Shown: one piece after another, positions 24,765-35,796 of the stretch
Position numbering within the stretch: position 1 is the stretch's first letter
How the letters are laid out: every line of letters starts with the position of its first letter
Assembly (NCBI GenBank): GCA_027946365.1
Contig: JAPEUQ010000012.1
Span: 124,001-188,000 of the forward strand
Length of the DNA stretch: 64,000 nt
Reading direction: 5' to 3'
Source of the DNA: Kalmusia sp. IMI 367209
Lineage: Eukaryota; Ascomycota; Dothideomycetes; Pleosporales; Didymosphaeriaceae
Notes under the pieces: model-generated
Told to the model about the DNA's origin: nothing
Seen by the model: the letters and a program-made list of their open reading frames with translations, nothing else
Databases searched by the model: none
Program-made: the position numbers and the translations under genes

Positions 24765-26963
24765 TCATGGAGTTTCATGGCTCTGCACCAACCCAGTTTG
24801 CCTGCTCCATAGCTTGTTGTACACTCCATTCCTTTTAATCAATTCCTCATGTGTTCCTGTTTCCACGACCCTCCCCTCATCAAACACTAGGATCTGATTC
24901 GCTCTAACGATGGTCGATAGCCGATGCGCAATTACGAAAGTCGTTCTCTTCCTCCTCCTCTGGAATGCGTCTAGCGCCCTTTGAATTTCACTCTCTGTAT
25001 GTGTATCAATCGCACTCGTCGCCTCATCCAAGATCAAGATTGGTGGGTCTTTTAACATGACTCGTGCGACTGCTAGCCTTTGAACTTCACCTCCAGATAA
25101 TTTGACGCCATTCTCCCCTACTCGAGTCTTGTAACCATCGGCGAATGTTTGGACTTTATCGTGAATAGAGGCGGCTCGACAAGCTGAGATGATATCATTG
25201 AAGGTAGCAGATGGCTTAGCATACCGTAGGTTTTCGAGAATAGTACCGTTGAATAGAAGAGGGTCTTGTGGTACGACTCCAATAATGTTGCGGAGGGAAT
25301 CGAGCGTTACGTCTCGGATGTCGTAGCCATCGATGCTAATTCTTCCGCTAGTAATATCGTAGAATCGCAGCAAAAGCTTCGTTACAGTGGATTTTCCGGC
25401 GCCCGTTGCTCCAACAAGCGCAACAGTTTGTCCAGGCTCGGCCGAAAAGTTGAGATCTCTAATTGTGGTCTTCCGGTCGTCGTAGGCAAAGACAACGTCC
25501 TCAAAAGTAATTCGACTTTCCCCTGGGCTAATCTCATGCGCTCCCTCGCGGTCGACTACAGTGGGCTTCTGCTGAAGTAATGCTAAAAGACGTTCGGCAT
25601 CGATCAAATCGGACATGATCTGGCGGTATTCATGGGACAGAAACGTCAATGGCCAAATCAAGGATTCCCAATACTGGATGAAGAAAACAAAATCGCCAGG
25701 TTTGCTGCGGCCCTTCGAAATATTGTAAAGTGCCATGCTGGCCAGCGTGAAGAATGTTATAGGTAACAAAAGTTCTACGACCCCTCTAGTAATATCAGCA
25801 ATCATACTCCATTTTCGATCGGCGACTAGCTTCGCTTCAACGGTCTTGCGGAATCGTTCTCGCTCAAAGCGAAACATATTGAAGTATGATACCGTAGTCC
25901 AGCCTTGGATAGCTTGATGCATCACTCTTGCTTCTTGTCTTGAAGCACGGGCGTATTGTCGGCGAGGCTCCACTTTCCAGCGGGAAGTGAATATCTCTAG
26001 AGAGAGATATGAAGTGCATGCGACTAACATGACAAGCGAAATATAGATATCAAACTTCCAATATAGTATGCCGATAGCAACACTGACATCTACAACCGTT
26101 GGAAGCGACTCGCACACGATGGTCTCCAGTAATCTGGTGAGAGACGATCCCTGCTCCAACGCTTTCATGACTTCAGCAGAATCTCTCTCCGAGTGGAAAT
26201 CCATAGATAGGTCCAGAACATGACTAAATGCGGCGTTTGTAACACTGCGCTCCCCGAATTGCTTGACAGGGATCAGAGCCAGCTCGAGTATCAAGCCGAG
26301 ACCGCATCTGTCGTTGATAACGGTAAAGACAAGCCATATAACTAGCTCTTTGTAAGGCGGAGTATGATCGAGTAGCTTGTCCGCAACAATTCCTAGCTGA
26401 TGCGGAATCAGAATGTTGAGAACTCTCTGTCCGGCCAGACACAGGATGCAGCCAACGATACATAACTGGACTTTGAGATCTTTGCGTGGTACGAGATAAG
26501 GTAGAAATATACTGAAGTCCTTGAGATACCCGGACCAACCACCTGTTTCCTTCAATCTCTGTGCTCGTTTCTCCTTCAATTCATTGTCTTCGTCATCGCT
26601 GTCGCTATCACTGTCGAAGTCGTTATTCGTACTAGAATCCGCGAATGAAAATGATTCCTCGTCTCTCCCACGATATCTGTGCTCGTCGTTGCGGTTCTGG
26701 TGTTGGAGCAATGGCTCCAATTCTGGTGATGTGGTTTCCATCGCCGCTATTCTTTCGTTCATCGACGTGGGGAACCCAAACCTTGGAGGAGGAACAAATA
26801 AAGTGTGACTTGGAAGATCGATGACGTGGTAGATGATAGCGGCATGTTCAGATGTATGCTGGAAGCAGGAACAATAAGATACGTTGGCCAACCCACATAT
26901 AAGCTTGCGATCCAGGCTGTCATGCGTTCGGATCGAATCGAAAAATGAATCAAAATGAGTCAA
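24765..26963 (-). CDS. ABC half-transporter of the HMT1/ABCB6 type
   Basis: A single open frame of 732 residues. A Ser/Asp-rich linker (about residues 105-135) is followed by one membrane domain (about 150-470) and one nucleotide-binding domain (about 500-725). Walker A is GATGAGKST, the Q-loop region VVPQDPLLF, the signature LSGGE, Walker B PILILDEATS and the H-loop IAHRLS, all intact. The domain after the linker matches the HMT1 family, which exports or sequesters metal-thiol complexes in vacuoles or mitochondria. Typical members carry five more helices before the linker; here the first about 67 residues are not convincing and the likely start is MNERIAAMETT (26762). So either this protein lacks the accessory domain or an upstream exon is missing. 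It closes the transporter-rich block. Confidence 0.9.
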   Translation of the reverse strand: MTHFDSFFDSIRTHDSLDRKLICGLANVSYCSCFQHTSEHAAIIYHVIDLPSHTLFVPPPRFGFPTSMNERIAAMETTSPELEPLLQHQNRNDEHRYRGRDEESFSFADSSTNNDFDSDSDSDDEDNELKEKRAQRLKETGGWSGYLKDFSIFLPYLVPRKDLKVQLCIVGCILCLAGQRVLNILIPHQLGIVADKLLDHTPPYKELVIWLVFTVINDRCGLGLILELALIPVKQFGERSVTNAAFSHVLDLSMDFHSERDSAEVMKALEQGSSLTRLLETIVCESLPTVVDVSVAIGILYWKFDIYISLVMLVACTSYLSLEIFTSRWKVEPRRQYARASRQEARVMHQAIQGWTTVSYFNMFRFERERFRKTVEAKLVADRKWSMIADITRGVVELLLPITFFTLASMALYNISKGRSKPGDFVFFIQYWESLIWPLTFLSHEYRQIMSDLIDAERLLALLQQKPTVVDREGAHEISPGESRITFEDVVFAYDDRKTTIRDLNFSAEPGQTVALVGATGAGKSTVTKLLLRFYDITSGRISIDGYDIRDVTLDSLRNIIGVVPQDPLLFNGTILENLRYAKPSATFNDIISACRAASIHDKVQTFADGYKTRVGENGVKLSGGEVQRLAVARVMLKDPPILILDEATSAIDTHTESEIQRALDAFQRRRKRTTFVIAHRLSTIVRANQILVFDEGRVVETGTHEELIKRNGVYNKLWSRQTGLVQSHETP

Positions 26964-29900
26964 ATGAGCTATGCTAATGACTCACAATACTGTGCGGCAG
27001 CTTTAGGAAAGCGATCTCATACTCTGGACGGTGATGTACGTAGATTTTCACCGGTTTTGAGTCAGCACTAGTCTAATTCGTTATGATTGGATTTCAGCTG
27101 CATTGCAAAATTTCAACACAGCCACACAGAACCACCAGGTAACGCGACTGTCCAAACGGCGGTGACTCATGTAGTAGGGGCTGGTGTGACGCAAGTCGCT
27201 TCGTAGGTAGCGAATGAGTCAGATGAGTAAATTGATAAAGACATGAGGTAGGGATCTCCTTACTGTAGCAGTTACCTTTTTAGTAAGAGCTTAGGAACGT
27301 TCCTAAATAGGACTAGTACCTCGGCTCGAATATTTTGTACCGTGAAATAAACAACACCAAGGGTAAGTAAGTCTGCTCTTATCATTGATGCCTATGTGCC
27401 AATGCAACGCGGTCAGGATTTGGGAACTTAATATTATTTAGCTCTTCTCTTATCGAATTGTCGAAGATGTCTTTTCCGTTGCTATCCTGCTATGTTAGAT
27501 TGAACTGACTGCGGGTTATCTTGAACGAAAGAGCCACCATTGCTAAATCTTTCCTAGCCTATTCCTTTACTGGCTGCATTTTTGCGCTTCTCAGCATATC
27601 AACAAACGTTTTACAGATTATCAGTGGTCTATCACTTGGCGGCATCAACGGGATCATCACCAGGATCAGAATACATGCATGTCGAATTCTACACAATGAA
27701 CGACCGAAAGCACGAGTACAATTATTTTGTCAAGCATCAAAGAGCCTTCGTTGCGCAGGTGGTTGAATCGTGTCCTCGAACGGCAGATTGGAACGAAGTA
27801 GCGATTGCTACAAGATTTGTTGAGAAGTGTGATCTTCGCGAGTTCGTAAGCTTACAGCATACAATCTTGCTGATGAAAAATGTCTTTTGTTACAGTGAGG
27901 CTGATTCGAGAAGGATACCCAATCACAAGATGTGCCGCTCCCTACTCAACCTGATAAGCCATCTCAATCCTTAGAATCTTAACACTCCTCCTCTTATGCT
28001 GCACATCTCACTCATCCTACACCGGCTCAAGATCGGAGTCTCTGACCAAACAATCTAGGCTAGCCCTCAGTTCATTTGTCACTAAAGCCTCCTGTACAAG
28101 TTCTAGGTCCGAGCTCTTAGTATGTCACTCATGACTAGTGTGAGACATCCACCACTCCAGCAAAAATTCGTCAGGCTACATCCAGCACTTCTGTAAGTGA
28201 TACATTTCGACATGTAGAATCTGGCGGATAGCGTCATTAGTAGATATTGTGTTCCCCGTGTCATACATGAATTTGATGTCAGGTTTGCTAGCGCTGATAG
28301 TGCTAGCAGGAGGGACGAGCTGCATTACCTCTTTATTCACGGTGAGCTACTACTATTAGATCGTGGCCTTGGATCACATCGTGCTCTTTGCGTAGGGTTC
28401 GTAGTGCCTAGATTAGTTATTAATACTCTACTTACCCAGCGTGTGACAGTAACATGCCTTAGGGTGCTTAGATAGAAGATAATACTAATAGCAGATGGTA
28501 GTATTAGTCGATTCGTAACCAGTAACCATAAAGAGCTTGATTTAACGGATTGCAAAAGCCTGAAGTTCAGATCCAGCATCTTTAAAAGTTTTTTAGATGC
28601 TTTGATGTACTCTTGCAGAGCGAAGGCGATAATTAACTTGAACCACAGGTTATCTATTGACTTTGTACTCTTCAAACCTTGACACCAGCTCTGCTCCAAT
28701 GTATCCGTCCATTTGGCGACCGTTCTTCCAGTGTACGAATGTACACACGACATTCGAGTAGCTGAAAGGATTCACTTCCGCGTCGGGGTTTTGCTAGGAC
28801 CTTGCCGACGACGATTTATCAGTAACATGCGAGCCCGATAGAGCTTTACAGAGAACGTGTAGATAAAAGTTGCCAGCCCTGCAAGAAAGGCGAAGGCGAG
28901 CGATGAGAGATGCGCCATGCTCAACTATCGCACCAGAAGACGCTCGCTCTTTTTCTTTGTCTTATTGTATGTCTTAAGTGCGCTGCGCGCAGAAACCGTA
29001 TCATGAAGTCGCAATTCTGATGGTTGAACAGTGGATAAGGCAGGCTTGTGCTGAGTGATGCTTCGGCGCCACGCGCTCAATGCGCGGCAACTTAGGATCT
29101 CCAGTTGAAGAACACGCTACGAGAACGAATGAGACATGACGCAGGGATTGGTGACCATGCCTCATCTCTGAGGCGTGACAAGGCAAGGAGCAATACATAT
29201 TAATGATTGATCCGGATTTCCGGGCTCTCGTGATTGCGGCGCAGTGCTTTGTCCCGGCCGACGGAATTAAGCAGCCGCAAGGGTCTACGTTAAATGTTTG
29301 AATCACACGAAAGACCGGGTATTGGGAGCAGTCGCTAATCAACACCGTAACTTCTGATGCACTACATGGCGCGCAATTCGCATGGAAAGGCCTATGAGAC
29401 CTAGCCAATCAGAATCACACATTAACATTCATTAGATTTCACGCACAATGCGCTTGTCTTGTCCCATCCTCGTATCGTCTGCACCCCAAACGATGAATCA
29501 TTTTGGCAGCGCCACTTCATATAATTGCATACGGAAATAGAACGCTGCTCTGGGCCGCTGAATACCTAGGCTATAGCTATGGAATGAATCATTGTTCGGA
29601 CACGATAACCATTTCGGATCACCTACGTGGGCAATCTTCTCCTCGTGAACAGCCTTCTTCAAGTCCTAGCCCGCGACCACTGCTGTTAACTTTCGTGATC
29701 AGCTTCGTGCATGATCTGACTTGTCTAAGCGCGAAGCTAAATCCCCTCCCTCGCCGATTACGGATGAAAACTGAGATACTCGAACAACCCTAGTCGCTCG
29801 CGACAACAGTACCAGAGCTAGTTTCGTGAGATGCACCAGATCCAAAATGTTTTTTTATGATCTTTATACTGGATTGAGGCAGCACGTCACGGAAAGTACT

Positions 29901-30541
29901 TGCGTTGACAGCTCTACCCGTACGCAGCATCTGTAGTGAGCCAACCAGGCAGCTTTAATCTCTACATTGGAGGCGGACTACATAGCTATTGCTAAACCTC
30001 GGAGACGGAGACTCATATAAGAGAGCAAACGCGGTCTCTAGGATCATTCACAGACCTTAGCAGCTCTGCAGATGAGGGATAAAGTGCCATATATGATCTG
30101 ACCAAAAGCAAAAGGTGTCTGTGGGTCCCAGGTACATCTTTATTACTGATTTTAGTGTTCTAGTATATCGCTCATTTGAGGTCTTCGCATGTTTCATCCA
30201 ATCTTAAAGTGCTGTAGGTCCAATGATTGAAGTCTAGGTCGAAAAGGTCGCACGAGAGCATACATGTTTGAATATTAGGTAGACGTCGGCTGCATCGTAT
30301 CTCATAGTATTATTACAGATACATTTGAGCAGAGCAATCGGTAACTTGTCGCCAATTCGCCAGAGCGAAGCTTTTCGCCCAAAGGATCAATGTGCATCGT
30401 TCTGACTATCCGTACGATAGTATCTTTAGCACCTGGCGATACTATACTAGTCCAATCTTCTCAAGCTACATATGATCTGGGATATCATACTAAAGAGGTA
30501 AGGAAACGCCCACTTTGTGCTGAAAAAAGTTGGGTTACTGC
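26964..30541. other. Long gene-poor region
   Basis: About 3.6 kb without a gene I can support. Open frames at 27582-27974 (+), 28337-28753 (-), 29001-29408 (-) and 29503-29793 (+) have no recognisable motif, signal peptide or conserved pattern. It could contain decayed elements or a divergent gene with many introns. Confidence 0.45.
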
Positions 30542-31553
30542 TTAAGCAAAACAGAGAAACCCAAGCAACCCTAATATACCCGCAAACACCGTCACCATAT
30601 TTATGATCGCACTTTTGCCCAGTTCTTCTAGATCCTTCTCAACCCGCTTTTTAAATCCACTCTTATCGTTAGATCTCGGGAACGGTGCGTCTGGAACTTC
30701 CTTCCCAAGAAATGCACATAATGGTTGCCATCCGTCTTCAACATTCCACTCCAGCAGTCGATCATCTGTAACAAGCCGTCGTATCATTGCGCTGTGTTGC
30801 TCGTGTACGCTTTTCCCGTAGGGTTCGACGCCGCTCCGTAGTGAGGAGTACTGCGGGCAGTGAAACAAAGCGGGCCACAAGATACGCTGGTGAACGTGCC
30901 ATTGCCACCATAAATTTGCGTTGAACCAGCTACGCGATATCTGATCAGCGAATGTCGAAATTCGAGAATGAAATGCGTCATACCAAAGCAGCCACTTGAA
31001 CCAGTCCTCATTAACAGCGACAATATTCGACATCACGGAGGCATGCCATTCGTCAATGTTCCGTCGAGTATTCAGGATAACCTTGGCATTAGGATACGCG
31101 GTAATCAGTTCGGTCGCAAAAGAATTAGCTGCTGCATCTGTCACGGCAACCGCATGGCCGAGAAGCTCGTCAAAATCTGCGGCAGAGATTGGCTCAGAAG
31201 ACTGATTGTAGTACTTTCTGCGTGCTAGAGAAACCCATGAATTCATGCGGTGAGGGGTTTCGTTGAGCATGTCCCATCCCTACGCACCATGTTAGAGCGA
31301 CTGTGACAGTGCATCAAGCCCGTTACTAGGTCTTCGAGTTACACGGGCCACTTACATGATAGGTGTAGTCGTAGCCGAGTAACAGTAGAGCTTTTTGCAG
31401 TGATTCGGTGCCAGATCTGGGAAGACCAACACAAATGACTTGCATAGGCTTTGATGGGTCTCGAGTCCGCGGTGGTGGATTGGGCGCAAATGTTCCGTAG
31501 GATGCCTCGATAGCGCGCCATATAGGGCTCCGAAGGCTACCAATGGTACCCAT
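30542..31553 (-). CDS. Sulfotransferase-fold protein, predicted tail-anchored
   Basis: Two exons (31553-31356 and 31279-30542) joined by a 76-base GT-AG intron give 311 residues. The PAPS-binding-type P-loop is VICVGLPRSGTESLQKAL (about residues 39-56). Later features are AYPNAKVILNTRR (the 3'-phosphate-binding region with Arg), WFNANLWWQWHV, and LLEWNVEDGWQPLCAFLGK near the C-terminus. This is the common fungal family annotated as NAD-dependent epimerase or P-loop NTPase but related to Sulfotransfer_4. A hydrophobic stretch IINMVTVFAGILGLLGFL at the extreme C-terminus predicts a tail anchor in a membrane. Its substrate is unknown. It stands alone between gene-poor stretches. Confidence 0.85.
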
Positions 31554-32932
31554 CCTGCATATATTACTCCTATCTGACGAATAAGCGATAATGCAGACAC
31601 TGCAAGAAACTGTCTCGTGTGTTGGGCGATGACGGTCGTGTAGGGATTCATTGCGTGATGGAGCAGTCTACATACTTGCAGTTAAATAGAACTCGACACG
31701 AGTCAGTGCAGTACCGAAGCCTTGTAGTGCTTCGTCAGTCATCAATATCGAATTATGCTGATAATAACTTTTCCATAAAGCCCATACAGAATTCAAACCG
31801 ATGATTAGCTACTGGCTATACCCTACCTAGACAGCCAAGACGTCATTCTCAGTTGAAGAAAACAATCGACAAACAGATTGGAGTGAAACGCTAGCGTTAT
31901 CTTTGGAGAGTTACACAATTTCGCATTCTCGGCTACGTATATGGGAAGGACGCGAATTCCCGGTTGCCGCGTCACGGCAATATCCATATTCCCGGCACAT
32001 TCCTCTGAACACAATACTGCAAATTAATACATGTCCCGATTTTTGCTGCCGCATGAAGAGATCATCCAGCAAAGATATATCTCAGCTGCCGCTCAACCAG
32101 ACCAAGCATTCTAAAATTGTGCTGTGAAAGAGATTACGTCGTTCGAGCTTTCTTGGTCTTACGGTTGAATTCGCGTGTTGCCGTAGTTCCGATGAGAGTC
32201 AAGACGAAATACCTCGCTCCGAGCTTGAACTGAATCGAACGTTTTAATGAAATCGTGTTTCAACATCAAAGAGGGTCTACCGAAGTCACGATGTGAAGCA
32301 GCCATGATGGCGCGTACTGTGGCCCACGGTTCAGACCGCCCACGACCGAACCTCACCCTATCGCAGATCTCCTTCAAGTCCATAAACACCTCGTAAAAGT
32401 TTGATTATGATTACTGGCTGTCACAAATATTAACACCCAGTCTCTCGATGCAGCCTCGTGCTTCAAGAACTCATCTCTTACTCACTGATGCCGTCCCCGA
32501 CCTAGGCTCCCCTTCAACACCCCCTCCGCAATGTCAAGTAAAAACTCTTAACAAGTCATGTATCCCCTCAAATGTTTCTTGGATCTATCTGACCACGCTG
32601 AACTGCCTGCAATCACATAGATATCGACCAGCAGCCTACGCATAGGGCTCGCCTCACAGGCGGCTTCATAGATGCTGCTTGGATGTACCGACGTGGGAAA
32701 ACAGAACAATTTGCTGGCTCTCTGCGGGTACGTGACATCAACTACCAATTATCACTGCGATGATTAGGTCTTATGCTGTCTTGTAGAAGAATTAGTTGCA
32801 AAGAAGTGTAGGGACGAAAAGGAGAACCTCTTTGGCGGATGACAGCGGCATAAGCACCTCTTACAAACCCAAGTTTGAAATGCTAAAAGAGATATGAATG
32901 TACTCTCGGAGACATTACATCAATACACAGAC
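31554..32932. other. Gene-poor stretch
   Basis: I see no gene. All open frames are below 80 codons and lack family features. Confidence 0.5.
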
Positions 32933-34836
32933 TCATCGCGCCCTAATGGCACCTGCCCTCTGGATAGCCATGTCCACGAACCGTCTGACAAGTCTCCTAA
33001 CATGTATCCCTCTTCTTCTCAGTCCTAGCAGCACGAGCATAAATCCCAGACCTCTCGTCCACCGGCCAGACATTCTAATCCACTTCCAAATCCTCCTAAA
33101 CCCCCACCAGGCATCCCCACCTACTTTGACAAACACGCCCCAACGTGACACCCATGTCTCCCGCCAAAACATGCTCGCATATCCCGGCGCGCTCGCTGCA
33201 TTCCGCCCATGCTCATTGATATACCAGTTCGAGCAACCGGCTTCAAACCCCGAGCCCTGCAATTGCTGGTGAATGGTGTTGACCCACCGGTTCTCAGCCG
33301 TGGGCTTAACTTCGAGGGTGGAGAAGCGGCGATCGATGAGTGGAACGAGGAGCGTGCGCGCTACGTAGGAAATCTGGACTTCGATGGCGAAGAGAGCGGA
33401 GTTGTGCGCTGGGAAGGTGTTGGGGCCAAAAGTAAGATGATCATCAGTACAGCACCAAACGAAAGTTTGAGACGACGGTGACTTCAGTATGCACAAGATA
33501 TGAGGGCCCTTAGTTGCTAGAATCGTCTTAAAAGAGGAATATTAGACAAGAACAGTGTACAGTATCACAAGATTTGGAAAGTTGTGCACATATGAGCCCA
33601 TGTAGGCCTGCGCGCCGCGGTGTTCTTTCCATTGCTGATTGAGCGATTTGCCTTCCTTGCCAACGATCTCCATGGGTGTGACGAACTGCTGGACTTTGAA
33701 GCCTGTGGCAAGAACGATAACGTCGAAATCGTCTTCTTTTCCATTTTCAGTGATGATGCCTTTCTCAGTAATCCCACGGATGCTTTCTGGGATAACTTCG
33801 ACATTGGAGGCATTCAATGAATCGAGATAGTTGGGATCGAAAATGCGCCGCTTACAGCCCAATACATAAGTGACCAGCACAAATCGCAAGGATCTTCGGG
33901 ACTTACCTAGTGGGAAATCCGGCACAATGAAGTGATGATACTTCTCAGGAGTCTTAGAGAGAATATATTCCTTCGCATGATCTTCTACCTTCTTCTTCTT
34001 TGTACCCGCCCGAAGACCAGGCATATAAGTAGCAACGAGGTCATCATTTTCCAGGAATAGCCGAAGTCGTTTCCACCTCTCCCATAATGGGAGATAATGA
34101 AACGCCAACTTCTCCATCTTTGTGAAGTATCTGTTCGGCCGTTCGTGGTACCACTGCGAAGATCGAGCGTATTGTTTCACTGAAGCGGCATCCTCTGCGA
34201 CTGTGGGGACAACCTGCGCAGCTGAGCACCCATTCTCCACGACTGCCATCTTCTTCCCTTTATAGTCGTAAGAATGGTCCCACCTCGCAGTGTGAAACAT
34301 GAGGCCCTTGAATTTCTCCATGCCCTGAAAGTGGGTGTCCCTCGGTCAACTGATGCCTCCGACGGCACTGATGAAAACAGTCGCACTTTGATCAAACTCT
34401 AGGCCAGTCCGAGTCTCTAAAATTAGCATTCCATTTTTTCTCCTTGGTATCTTATGTAGCGCCAAGACATTCGATGCTAAAGTGCATATGCTTTCGCAGA
34501 TTGAACTTGTCCACAGTGGCATCCATGTAGTCCAGGATCTCGGGACCGTCGCATAGCTCCTTAGGCCAATTCGGATTGATGTTGAAGTGGAAGGAGTAAA
34601 GTATTGTGGGGACATCGCAACCTACACCGGGGTACTTGTTCGTGCGCCAGGTTCCACCTACACCATCAAGCTTCTCATATACCTACGGAGAGTACTTAGC
34701 TGCTAAATTAAATGAGGGTGAACAGATTGAAGAAACTTGCAGTAAAGTCGTCAAATCCGAGTCCATGCTTCAATGTGTACGCCATAGAGATACCCGCAGG
34801 ACCAGCGCCGATGATGATGACGTCCGGAGCCGACAT
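32933..34836 (-). pseudogene. Decayed Baeyer-Villiger/flavin-type monooxygenase
   Basis: The N-terminus MSAPDVIIIGAGPAGISMA (FAD Rossmann motif) starts at 34836. A GC-AG intron (34740-34683, donor GCAAGT) joins it to YEKLDGVGGTWRTNKYPGVG. The middle and second glycine region (VVENGCSAAQVVP, about 34225-34260; Gly-rich motif modified) and VIVLATGFKVQQF (about 33690) follow. The C-terminal part with GPNTFPAHNSALF continues from about 33420 to 32933. Breaks are a stop at 34452-34454 where the family has Trp, a +1 shift between about 34405 and 34440 near an A6 or T4 run, and a stop at 34346-34348. The intron near 33550 has no clean acceptor before GPNT. Two stops not explained by single-base insertions make real loss of function likely. 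The ancestor would have oxidised ketones or aldehydes with NADPH and O2. Confidence 0.8.
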
Positions 34837-35796
34837 GAGGACGGTGTGGTATCAGTCTGAGACAATCACATGCGCACGTTTAGAGTTCAAATGCTGCAGT
34901 GCATAAGCTTTTCGACATATAACTTCCTTGGCGATGTACATATATGCTCTAACATCTCATGGTTGATTTGTATGATATAACATGGTCTTCCGAAAGTGCG
35001 GGGAACTGCATCGTGATCTACCTGACTAGGGCTCTTCCCCGCAATCCGCTAGTATAGTCTGTCAAAAGCTCGCGATGATATGAAACCTTTGTGTCAAATC
35101 GTGTGCATAAAGAGTAGCTGTGAATTCAAACCAAAACGCTAACAGTGCCTTAAGATGTCTATACTACTTCGACAGAACACTTTAATTCTGATCTGCACCT
35201 GCAAGCCACGTTGTCCCCGGTGCTAGATGCCCCAGACTTCTCATATCTGATATGATAGCACAGACCCCCTCTGTCAAGCTCCTCACGGTGCTGTAAAGCA
35301 AAGAGATGGCTTTGTCGCGGACGCTCTTGGGGTAGTGGAGAAGTTTCCCATGACCGCAGAGTATGCCGGATCCAATGGTACTGCGTTGATTTCGTGGCGT
35401 TTGCAATAGAACATGCGGTTGGGGCTAGAGACAAGATAGCTGACGAAAGAGATGGGTCCACTCGCAGTGGGGCTCGCTACGAACCGGAGGAGCCACGGAG
35501 CCGGACGCGCTAGCACGCCGTCACGTTACCATCGAAACCGTTCCAGCCGGTTTGTGGCCATGCCCCTTCATTCATACGACTCCGAGCTGCGCAACCCTCA
35601 TAGACTCCTGCGCTGCAACACCACGCGCTTGAACGATGCTGCAGTCGAAACGCGCGATGAATAAGGCGCAGGGGCTGAATCCTCCCGGGTCAGGCAAAGT
35701 CTAAGCCCCAACCGGCAACTCCACGTTAACCTCACCCTTTGCATAGGCAGCCATGTTTGTTTTGCAATAGTTCTACACGCAGCTACGTAGGCCACC
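34837..35796. other. Intergenic with a possible decayed minus-strand gene
   Basis: Between about 35516 and 35182 on the minus strand two frames together read like one coherent protein (frame 1 ends around LVSSPNRMFYCKRHEINAVP, frame 2 continues LCGHGKLLHYPKSVRDKAIS to a stop at 35182). The switch lies near 35360. The string MAAYAKGEVNVELPVGA at 35752 on the same strand may be its start. I recognise no family. The rest holds nothing I can name. Confidence 0.35.

Noticed and set aside
28337..28753. 138-codon minus-strand open frame as a transposase remnant
   Set aside because: No DDE or dimerisation motif could be found; similarity was only a general impression.
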